Of a stretch of DNA of 64,000 nt, positions 55,125 to 64,000 are shown in pieces. Numbering within the stretch: the first letter of the stretch is position 1; each line of letters starts with the position of its first letter. The position numbers and the translations under genes are program-made. Source of the stretch: Microdochium bolleyi (lineage: Eukaryota > Ascomycota > Sordariomycetes > Xylariales > Microdochiaceae); contig KQ964263.1 of assembly GCA_001566295.1 (NCBI GenBank), forward strand, positions 310,001 through 374,000, written 5' to 3'. The notes under the pieces are model-generated. The model worked only from the letters and a program-made list of their open reading frames with translations, was not told where the DNA came from and did not search any database.

Positions 55125-58100
55125 TGCAATGAAGATGAGTGTGAAGCTAAGGTCAGAACAAGGAGGTGAAGTAACACTTCGGAGGGAGGGAGAATCTCTT
55201 TATAAATAAAAGACGATCCTCCTGAAGGTGGCGGGCGGGCTGAGTCTCAATGGCAGGACGATGGGGGGTCCGTCTGACGTGGGACAGGTAACAACATCCT
55301 GAACTCTGTCTGCAAGGATTCTCTAGGCCTCCGAACCAACATCAGTAAGAGCCAACATCAGTCGCCGACTCATGCGCAGTATGGGGCTAGCTGGTCCTGA
55401 CATGTCCGTAGGACTCTAGCTGACGTGACACGAAATGTCAGGCTACCCGTGGGGTCCAATGCAACGGACGTCCTGGCCAGTCGCGGACACCCTGTCGCTT
55501 GAAAGAGAAATCCTAGCCGCACCCTCCCGTCCTTTCCCCTCTCGCTGGCTCTCGGCTTTCCGAGATAAGTCGTTCGTGCCGCCGACCAATGCACACCCCA
55601 CGCCAGGAAGGAGGGGAAGCTAGAGAACACCGGTGATGTCGTGATAGGTTCATCGTCGTGGCCCAGCGGGCCCGACCTGCTGGGACTAGTGTCTCATTCG
55701 CGAGCTGCTCAACGTGTGTCTCAGTTTTCATGCAGGCTCCGGCCGGGGCGGCCAGTTTTTCTCGCCTGACGACAAATCACGAGTCGCCGAGGGAGCCCCG
55801 TAGGTTCGCCCGTGCAGGTGAAGGGTCTGACTCCTTTCTAGAACGAGAAAACGCTACGAGACAGTATCCCGACGGCCTGGGCGAACCACACCCCGTTCTG
55901 CTCGGACATATGACGCGCTTTGAGACATTGATCCGCACGATGGGCCCTGCACCTCGCACTTGGCCCTGCCTCGGGGCCGCGGAGCTGAATGGGGTAGGGC
56001 TTGGCGAGGTGATGGTGGTGGTGGTGTGGCTTGCTGCAGTCCCCGTTTGGGAACCTGGCGGGTAAGGGTACGTGTAAGTGCAGTGCGGGCGGGGTCGTAC
56101 AGCGACGAAGCCTGATCGCCGATTGGGAAGCACTTCAAATCTGTCTAGTATGTACTGCTAGAGAAAGGAAAGGCCCATTTGGACCTTGTATTTGTGCGTG
56201 GTGCGGGTGGCAGAGCCGAGTGACGTGATACCCCAGGCGGAGCTTACTCAGGCCACACTAGCCCAGCCCGTGGCCTCGACGGAGCCCGCCACCTCGGACG
56301 CCGCCAGGACTTGCTGGTTTTGTCATGCTGTCTTTCTTGACTCGCAATTGCCTCTCTTCTTGGCTCGTTGACAGTAGCCAGGCTTTCCGTAAGTTTCCGC
56401 GACTGGACCGTGTGGTGGATCTGACAGGCGTGACAAGTATGGTGGAGGCGCCCCCGGAGGATAGGGCCGTCCCGCCAGAGTTTTGCCAATTTTCTACTAC
56501 AAAAGTACGACCGTGAAAGCCACCGTGAAGTTTAATAAGCTGAAAGGTGTCAAAATGTGAGACCTCTCATGAGTCGGGAGAGTGCCTAGGCTCCTAGTCT
56601 TGCGCCTGACAGGTAGGTGACGGGTGCGGGAGCCTCAGATGCCCATCCACCTCAAGTTGCCTTGCTCGATAGATTTTGATACCTCGTCTGCTGTACTTGC
56701 CAATGACCTCGGATGTCTATTCATTGTAGTTTAGAAAGCCGTCTCTGCCATCTTCGAGCTTCCGTGTTTGTCTTCTCTCTACTCTTATCTGTGATCGCGA
56801 GCCTCCTCACACCACCCAGCGAACCATCTCTTTACGCGATGCTCATCCACCGTCCACACAACGAACCCGCACCTCGGGCGAATCTTTAGTGTACGGCGTC
56901 TGACGGTGATCGAAGCAAACCTTGTAAACGCCATCGTCACATCTACCGGGGACCACCAGCCGCGACGGAACCAACCTTGACACAAAGTTTGCCGCAACTC
57001 CACGCGCGTGGTCGAGGCATCACTCCACTCCCGCCCAGCCCAAGGTCCACGGGATGAACTCTCACGTGAGAACCCCCGCTACGGAGAAAGTCTGCCGAAC
57101 GCATACGCTCCGCTGTGGGGGTTGCGTCAGAGGGTCGGGGGTGGGCTGCAAGGTACCCGAAGGAAAAAGGTTCGCACCGCAGATCGGCGCATGACGAGGC
57201 GTCAGCCGCTGAGCGGCTCGAACCTTGCTGCAGCCGAGGTCGGGTTCTGATTCGAGCGCGGCTCGAGGTCAGGTGTGGTAGGACAGGAAGTCTAGGTTGT
57301 ACGACGGTAACACATGTTGGTGGCGGTCCTGGCGTAGAGTCTCAGCTGTGTTCTCGAATGATTCTTTTGAGTTTCGTGACGTGCTAGGTTCCAATGGCCG
57401 CCGTGGTGGGGTCTACTTCATAGGGTAAGCTGGATGTTCACATCACCGGACGACTACTTCGAGAATGAAGCAACGTAATCGGCTAGGAGCAGCTTGCAGC
57501 TGTGAACCCACCGGCTTACTCCTTTATGGCGTAGTGTCGTGCGCTGCTCGGCGGCACCGATCGAGTGGCCTGGCCAAGTCAGTATTGTGCTTGGCCTGGA
57601 CGATTTTGCGGGGTTGCAATGTTCAATCTTCTTGGTAGGCGAATAGACTATGGCATCACATCAGGCTACCAGACTGGCTGATTTCTTGACTCAACTTGAC
57701 ATGAGCGGACTTGCGTGTGGCAAACATCACTCAACTTGCCTGGTGGTGAGGCCTCCTTGAGTCGTTGCCATCGATTCCGTTACACGCTAAGCGAGGTCGT
57801 GTCACCCGAGGAGAGAAACCTTGGCACCATGGACACGGTACCAGCGTCGTTAGTGAGTCTCTCGGGGAGTACAAGATTCGATGAGCTTTTGATAGCTCCA
57901 ATGTGAGAGCCAGCAGATATGTAAACCTGCCAATACCTTCCCCCTTTTGTCGCTATTCCAATCCTTGGGCTGTTTTTTGTTTTACATTGAGGGGTCACAT
58001 CAATCAAGAGCACAGCTTCATTCGTTACCAATCATGTCGGCCTGCCACAAATCATCATCAGTACTATTTTCCATTATCAATGTTTTCATTGATAATGTGA

Positions 58101-58506
58101 TGAATGTCCCGTAAAGCTCAAGAAAAGAGTAAAGCACGGAACCACATTCGCGCCAGGAAGAACCGACCTCAGCTTCGTGGCTCAGCAAGAAACCATCCCG
58201 CCGTTGCTTACATGCCCCCGCGCATGCATCGGAGGCCGTCAGTGAGCTCTGCCCTCTGTACCGGCTGGGCGACCGGGATGGGTGAGGGTGTGGCGGCCAG
58301 GTTCCGCGCTGGAGCCAGGGGCTGGGCGCTGACTAAGATGACCCTGCCCCGGCCCGACCCGACCCGCTTGCAACGTCCGATTCCGCATCGTGAACTTCAT
58401 CGCCCACTTCCCATACCCCAGCACACGACGACCAGCCACCTTCTTCGAGTACAGCTCTACAGGTGAAGAGGGTGTAGCCCAGTAGCACTGCATCCTTTTG
58501 ACAAAG
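55125..58506. other. Gene-poor stretch of about 3.4 kb
   Basis: No gene recognised. The 100 bp next to 55124 are the promoter of the fusion gene, with an AT-rich TATA-like block at 55199-55210. The remainder has only short frames without family resemblance; no transposon ends or long repeats were seen. If the fusion gene had cluster partners such as an oxygenase they are not here. Confidence 0.45.
55199..55210 (-). promoter_or_regulatory. TATA-like element of the lyase-prenyltransferase gene
   Basis: On the minus strand this reads TTTATTTATAAA, about 75 bases upstream of the ATG at 55124. A consensus match at a plausible distance. Confidence 0.45.
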
Positions 58507-59778
58507 ATGGCCAGGCTCCCGCTCCCCAGCGCCGTGCGGCAGCCTGCCCGGCACGCCCTCGCCGCCGCCGCGGTCCTGTGCACACTCTTCGTCGGCTGCT
58601 CCGTCCTGGCCACACTCGCGGCCGGCACCATGCAGATGGACGGCGGCTACCCGGACGGCGCGGGATACCTGCTCTTCTCGCCCCTCGCGCCGGTGCACTT
58701 CTACGGGATCCTGCCGTCGCCAGAGGCACCGCCCCTGCTCTCAGCCATGATGAAGTCAAGCACCCACGACGACGACAAGAGCCACGGCGATGTCTCCAGC
58801 GAGACCCGGAAGCGCAGTACAGCAGATCTGGATCCTTACGACGTCAAGATCTCGCTCTTCCTCAACGCCCTGGGCTACGAGTGGCCGCGGTCACCCACCT
58901 GGGGCCGGTCGACGGGCATCATCCGCAACACCAACGGCGGCGTCATCCCGGACCTCCCGAGCGCCGAGTTCCCCACAGATCTCGCCTCCATAGCCCGGCG
59001 AATGGGTCTCGACAAAGACAGCTATGCCTGTCTGCTAGCTGCAGATTCCTCCTCCTCCCAGCGGCTGCAGCCGTGCTCAAACACATTCCTCCACGCCTGG
59101 TGGCTGTACGGCAACATCTACCTCACCTCCGCGTCTACCCCAGAGCTTCTCCCCACTGGCTCGCCGAGAATAACCACCTATGACATGTTCTACCCCGTCC
59201 TGCTACACCTCGCCGCCCTCGCCGTGCTGGCCTTCGTCGCGATCAAGCAGTGGTATCTACGCGCGCACTACCGCCCTGGGAACTTCTTCCCGGGCACGAG
59301 TGTCGTCATGTACGACTGCCCGCGCGTCCTGGGCGACTTGTGCCCCTGCGACCGCATGTGCCCCAGCGAGCACGAGGGCCGGGCCATCCGCGCGGCCGCG
59401 AGGCGGAGCGGGCTGGTCAAGGTCGCGGGCGTGTATGCGGTTGCAGTGGGGGCTGCGGCCTTGCAAGGGTGGAGGGTGAAGAGGTTTGTGGACGGGGTGG
59501 AGGGGGCGGCGACGTACAAAAGGGGGTTCGTGCAAGGGTTGGTGGAGGGCGGAGAGGGCGGGCGGAGGACGATGGGGGCCGAGTTTGGGACGGGGTGGGT
59601 GGTGTTGAGTTTTGCTACGATGGTGGCATTGGGGGCGGCTTGGGGGTGTTTCTGGGTGAGGGACGCGCTGCTGGGTGAGGACCGGGAGAAGGGGCAGGGG
59701 TTTGAGCTTGTCCCTGGCCATGATCGTGAGGGTGACGGTGATGATGGCGAGGAGAGTGAGGAGGAGGAGGACAAGTAG
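58507..59778 (+). CDS. Multi-pass membrane protein of unknown function
   Basis: One exon of 423 residues. The ATG at 58507 (MARLPLPSAVRQ) was chosen because the frame just upstream begins with TTG. Four hydrophobic segments are visible: about 17-39 (ALAAAAVLCTLFVGCSVLA), about 228-246 (PVLLHLAALAVLAFVAI), about 305-320 (VAGVYAVAVGAAAL) and about 365-385 (VVLSFATMVALGAAWGCFWV). Between the first two lies a long, probably extracytoplasmic loop with Cys residues and a conserved-looking DVKISLFLNALGYEWPR stretch. A Cys cluster (CPRVLGDLCPCDRMC) follows the second segment. The C-terminus is a run of acidic residues. I do not recognise the family. The layout suggests a plasma-membrane or secretory-pathway protein. 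It is convergent with the metallopeptidase gene, 209 bp apart. Confidence 0.68.
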   Translation: MARLPLPSAVRQPARHALAAAAVLCTLFVGCSVLATLAAGTMQMDGGYPDGAGYLLFSPLAPVHFYGILPSPEAPPLLSAMMKSSTHDDDKSHGDVSSETRKRSTADLDPYDVKISLFLNALGYEWPRSPTWGRSTGIIRNTNGGVIPDLPSAEFPTDLASIARRMGLDKDSYACLLAADSSSSQRLQPCSNTFLHAWWLYGNIYLTSASTPELLPTGSPRITTYDMFYPVLLHLAALAVLAFVAIKQWYLRAHYRPGNFFPGTSVVMYDCPRVLGDLCPCDRMCPSEHEGRAIRAAARRSGLVKVAGVYAVAVGAAALQGWRVKRFVDGVEGAATYKRGFVQGLVEGGEGGRRTMGAEFGTGWVVLSFATMVALGAAWGCFWVRDALLGEDREKGQGFELVPGHDREGDGDDGEESEEEEDK

Positions 59779-59987
59779 GGCCGAGCAGGAAAAATCTGAA
59801 GCCTTCTCGCTTTCACATCTGTAGAATATGTTGTAGTTACAATCACTAGATTTCACTAGATTCCCTCCAAGAGAGACACACGAGTAATTGTACCCAGCCA
59901 GAACACTTGGACGTAGCGCGGCGAACATGCCTGCAAGGCCACATCGGGATTTCGACCTTCCATCTATTCTAATATTTCCAATTCGTA

Positions 59988-62900
59988 TCATGAATCATAG
60001 AAATATTTGTTGACGTCCTGCACCGGACGTGGCCCGACGTCAGCCATAAGGCTCGCCTTCCAGTCCCGGACATCCGTGATGTCAATACGGTGGCTGGACG
60101 CGTCAATTTGGCCCGAAGTCGTCCGATCCTCTTCGCTCACTGACTGTCCCGCAGACGCAGCCTTGTGGGAGCGCAGGTAGATGGCCAGCGAGGACCTTTC
60201 TGACGATCCTGGCGCAATGTGTGTCTTGACAAAGTCGATGAGGTCCTGCTTGGTGATATCCAGGACGTGCTTTGCGTCCTTCTCAGCTGTACATCGGGCG
60301 TTGGGTATTGTCAGCGATCAAAATCACAGGCTCATTGCGCAAAGTCATGGACATCGTGCATGTCATCGTGATAGCTGAAGATGCGCCCTTGGGCCGGTGT
60401 CAGCACTTACCTTGCTCAAAGTCATAACCTTCGTCCCTGATCCTCGCCCAGAACTTCTCGCTGTCCTGCGACATGTTCTTGGACTTCTCAAGCATCTTGT
60501 CCACGACGCCCTTCTTCTCCGCCTCGAACGCGGCATCCGTCATACCGTCCAGCACGCTCTCCTTGCCGCTATTGTCAGTCGAACCTACACCTTCGTCACT
60601 CGCAGCACCAGGCGAGCTAGTGAGCGTCACGAGGAACGCATCGATACGCTGCTCCAGATACTCGCAAGCCTTCTCGCTCTGGGCCTCGATCGCGAAGCCG
60701 CACACCCTGCTACCCCGTGCGCCACCTTGCGACGTGATCAACCGCGTGCGGATCACGTAGCCGAGCTGCTCGGTCGTCCGCAGCTGGTGGAACACGCGAG
60801 GGCGGATGATGTGGCATATGAGCTGGAGCTTGGCGCGCAAGATGCGTTTGGCGACGAGGTCCGGGTCCACGGAATCATTCTCGTTCGCCTCGGTGCGGTT
60901 TGGAGCGGAACTTGAAGATGGAGCAGAAGGACTTGGGCTGAGCTGGACGTAATACGAGATACAATTGTTCACGTCCGCTGCGTCGCGGATGGTTTCGGTG
61001 TAGCGGAAGTTGACGCCCGGTGGGATGACCAGAGTTCGGGGAATGAGGACGTCGAGCTGTCTCGGCGCCTGATCCTGATCGTTGTGCTCGACGGTCGCTG
61101 ATCGCAGGTTACCCTCGACGATCTGCGTGACGTTCCCCGCCTCATCCTTTGTCACATTACCATGACTGTACATCTCAACAGACAATCCCCTCACAATCTG
61201 CTCCCTGAACCCGCGCATCGAATCCACCGTGATGGCCTCGAGCCCTGGCACGAGCTGCCTGTCGAGCCGCTGGGGGCTGGCGCTCGGGCAGTCCGCCGAC
61301 AGTAACCACGGCTCGTACCGCGGGATCTGCAGGCACGGCTTGCGCAGCTCGCTGTTCCTGCACGCCCGCAGGAGCCGCTCCCGCAGCATCTCCAGCCTGT
61401 CCTCGCGCACCTCGAGCTCCCGAAGCAGCGTGGCGAGCACGCGATCGAGCAGCAGCGGCAGCTTGTCGTTGTACCCGGACACGTAGACCAGGAACCCGCG
61501 GCTGCCGAGCGAGACGGAGTAGTGCAGCCCCGCGAGCGCCGCGGCATACGAGTACTGCTGCAGCGCATCGGTGACGAGCTCCGTGAGCAGCGTGGCGTGG
61601 GCCTCGTTGTCGGCGCTCGCGTAGATGGCTGGGTGGTGCAGGCTGGCGGTGATGATGGCCTTCGGGACGAGGAAGGTGTCGTCCTTCTTGTGCCAAGAGC
61701 GGACAGATGGGGCTGTCAGGCGGAGGAGGCGCGGGGTAGTGAAAGCGTCGGTTGTGTTGGAGATGTCGAGGTTTGTCGGAATAAAGGGGTTCTCTGCTGG
61801 AAGGTGCAACTCTGCCGGCCGTGTCTTGTTTTTAAATATGTCCCAGAGATCCGCGAGGAGACTCTCTGGCAAGGCTTCTGTTGTATATTCCGTGCCATAC
61901 CACTTTTCTTTTTGCTCCCAGGTGCCAGGATACTTCTGAGAGATCAGCGTGATGTTGGCCTTATCCGGTTGCAGTAGCCCGAGCGCTCTGATCATGAGGT
62001 CGTTGTCAAACTCCGTGGAGCGATTGCCAATCCCGATGTACCACTTCGGCGGCACTTGTGTCATCATGCGTCGACAGGTCGAGCTGGTGAAGGTCCGCGA
62101 GTCCGTCTTTTGGCGATAGTAGAAGGCCAGATCAGCTAGTTGGCGGCTCTCTGCAACAAAGCCCGCAAGCATGGATGGATCCTCCTGCAGCATGGCAATA
62201 TACTGGAAGATGATCTTGGTGACGTCCTCGTGGTGTTCGAGACCTAGCTCCGTAAGGCCTACTTCCACGGTCAGCACACCCGGCGTGCCTGGGCATATCG
62301 ACGTCGTCTCGCCAGAGACGCTAGCGGCCCACGACTTGTCCTTGAGGTATGCCAGCAGGCTGCCTTCGCCCTTATGGGAGAGGATCTTGCTGACATATTC
62401 GCCCGGTCTGTTCTCGTACATGTGCTCTTCGTCAAGCCAGGGGAACGAGACGCGGAGCTGCCGGATGTCCATGATCGGGTTGGTGTACACCCTGCGCGGG
62501 AGCTGCACCTCTGACCACAACGGGATGTCGTCCCAGCGATTCTGTGGCAGGTCCTTGTTGGGAATGTCGGAGAACATGTCGACAGCCCACTGCTGCAGCG
62601 TGTCAAGAGGTTCCTTGCCCAGCACACACAGCTTCATGATGTTGGCCGAGTAGTGCGTGCTGTGGAAGTCTCCAAACTTGGCGCGCATGTCGATGCCCTT
62701 CTCGGCGGGGACGTCACGAAGCGTGTGCAGGTTGCCCGTGGAGAAGCCGTTGTACGGGTGGTCTGGGTTCGAGAGGGACCGGCCGAGCTGGAACAAACGG
62801 CGGTCGTCGCTTTGGTACTTGAGCTTGAACTCGGAGTCGACGGCGTTGATCTCGCGGTCCAGCGTCGACGCCAGGAAGAGCGGAGATGTGAAGAACTGGC

Positions 62901-63459
62901 TGAAGCGGTCGAGGGCGCCGTAGAAGGGAGACGGGGTCGTGCTTCCCTCTTTGACCTCGCCATCAGCAGCCGTGATCTGGAAGTGGTAGACGGTCGAGGT
63001 GGGACTGGTGCTGGCATTCGAGGCTCCCCCGTGAGAGCCAATGTGGGACTTGAAGTCGTTGTCCACAGGGTACTTTTCCGATCCCATGAAGAGGAAGTGC
63101 TCCACTGCGTGAGCTGTGCCCGGCGTGTCGCCGTCGCGGAAGCTGCCGACATTGACGGCCAGAGCCGCACTGGCCATGTCGACATTCTTGTCACTGGCCA
63201 GCAGGACCTCGAGCTTGTTTCGCAGGCGGACGACACGATACTCGCGGTCGTCTGTGACGGGCTTGTCCAGCCTGTCGGTGATCAGCTCAGCGGACCTCCC
63301 TCCGACATTGGAAGCAGTCGAGGCAGCCATCGTGGCCGCGAGCTGGACCTGGCCAGGGAAGGATTGTTTTGGGGTGATGCACCGCGGGCAGCCGAGGGAA
63401 CAGGACAGCAGCAGCCTATGTGAGTTTGCCTTGGTCGTTAAGGCTCTCCATGCTCGCAT
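59988..63459 (-). CDS. M16 zinc metallopeptidase, insulin-degrading enzyme / Ste23-like
   Basis: Two exons on the minus strand (63459-60411, 60286-59988; 124-bp intron) give 1115 residues. The short last exon (about 99 residues, EKDAKHVLDITKQDLIDF to VNKYFYDS) completes the C-terminal domain. The inverted zinc motif HAVEH (family HxxEH) lies in GTAHAVEHFLFMGSEKYP, with the distal zinc-ligand Glu in INAVDSEFKLKYQSDDRR. Other family landmarks are SHIGSHGGASNAST, HPYNGFSTGN, the C-terminal half pair HIIRPRVFHQLRTTEQLGYV, and VNFRYTETI. Insulysin-type enzymes cut short peptides inside a closed chamber; yeast Ste23 helps process a-factor. An in-frame ATG at 63330 (MAASTASN) would give 1072 residues and match the usual family N-terminus. 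The longer form adds a basic, Ser/Leu-rich stretch that could be a mitochondrial presequence. Confidence 0.92.
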
Positions 63460-63754
63460 GACAGCAAGGCCAGCGTGGGTGATGTTGATGTTGCGGGGAG
63501 GGCTCTCTGAGAGACCGAGTTGGATGAGGCTCGGCAGACCCCGCACCAGGCATCAAGTTGCACGGCACCCTATCAAGAGGCCGCTTAGTCAGCACCTTGA
63601 AGTATCTTTGAGGGTGCTGACACCGTGAGACAACTTGCAGTACTTGCTCTGTGCTATATTCAACTAACTTATGAGATACGCAATCTATCAATCTGGCTCC
63701 ATTTACGAAGCATCCACAACTAGCATTGTTCCTCCACTAGGCCGCTGCGTGGAA
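63460..63754. promoter_or_regulatory. Divergent promoter, M16 peptidase / edge gene
   Basis: About 295 bp between two putative head-to-head starts. No clear TATA box on either side. The assignment depends on the edge gene being real. Confidence 0.3.
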
Positions 63755-64000
63755 ATGTCCTCGACATCCTCCAAGTTACATTTCTCTCCATCTATACAGC
63801 AGGGCGTGCTTGCAAGCGTGAGTTGCCAACCAGCAATCAGCTCCCGTGCGCCGCCTGACCGGTGACCTTATCAACAACACTGAATCCCAGCGGCAGCATG
63901 CCAGCAACATCCAGCTGCTGCCCGGTCGCCCTGCGATGTCTGGCGACAAAGCCACGGGCACCAGCAGCAGCACCACCACCAGCTTGGCTCCAGTCGAAAT
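63755..64000 (+). CDS. 5' end of a gene running off the window edge (partial)
   Basis: A first exon 63755-63817 codes MSSTSSKLHFSPSIQQGVLAS. A 73-bp intron (63818-63890; GTGAGT donor, CTGAC branch-like site, CCCAG acceptor) keeps phase with a second exon that is open to the window end (RQHASNIQLLPGRPAMSGDK, then a Ser/Thr-rich stretch). The agreement of frame and splice signals suggests a real start, but an alternative is that translation begins at the ATG at 63936 and the upstream exon is leader. Too little is present to name a family. Confidence 0.4.

Overview
The window looks like nuclear DNA of a filamentous ascomycete, most likely a Sordariomycete. Genes are GC-rich and broken by short introns (48-334 bp, mostly 58-125 bp) with GTRAGT-like donors and CTRAC-like branch points. 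The families present are typical of that group: a PDR-type ABC transporter, a Zn2Cys6 regulator, an OPT transporter, a Gas1/Egh16 secreted protein, an Rds1-like ferritin-fold protein and a single-copy rvt-type reverse transcriptase. Exon boundaries were worked out by eye from reading frame, splice consensus and family resemblance. No homology search was run.

Layout. 1-9.6 kb is gene-poor: an unrecognised 403-aa protein (973-2184), a six-exon Kelch-repeat membrane protein (3623-5773) and a decayed NAD(P)-dependent aldehyde reductase (8700-9544). 10.7-22.8 kb is a compact block: an alpha/beta hydrolase, a PDR multidrug ABC transporter, a divergently transcribed Zn2Cys6 factor sharing its promoter region, and a Mup1-like amino-acid permease. 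This looks like a detoxification or export module with its own regulator. 25-40 kb is a run of plus-strand genes, several with signal peptides: a cysteine-rich secreted protein, a Gas1/Egh16 protein with a very long low-complexity tail, a small membrane protein, an Rds1-like ferritin-fold protein, a SnoaL-like protein and an acyl-protein-thioesterase-like hydrolase. 42.7-49.5 kb carries an OPT oligopeptide transporter and, convergent with it, an rvt-type reverse transcriptase. 50-51 kb holds a 2EXR/F-box-like protein.

The most notable gene is at 51771-55124 (minus). It encodes one 970-aa protein with a tryptophanase/tyrosine phenol-lyase-type PLP lyase at the N-terminus (about residues 1-562) and an ABBA/DMATS-type aromatic prenyltransferase at the C-terminus (about 563-970). 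The lyase carries the Asp typical of tryptophanase rather than tyrosine phenol-lyase. The simplest reading is a one-polypeptide route from tryptophan to a prenylated indole, equivalent to the separate tnaA and iptA genes of some actinobacteria. The window ends with an unrecognised membrane protein (58507-59778), an M16 insulin-degrading-enzyme-like metallopeptidase (59988-63459, minus) and the start of a gene that runs off the edge (63755 onward).

No tRNA, rRNA, intact transposon or CRISPR array was found.
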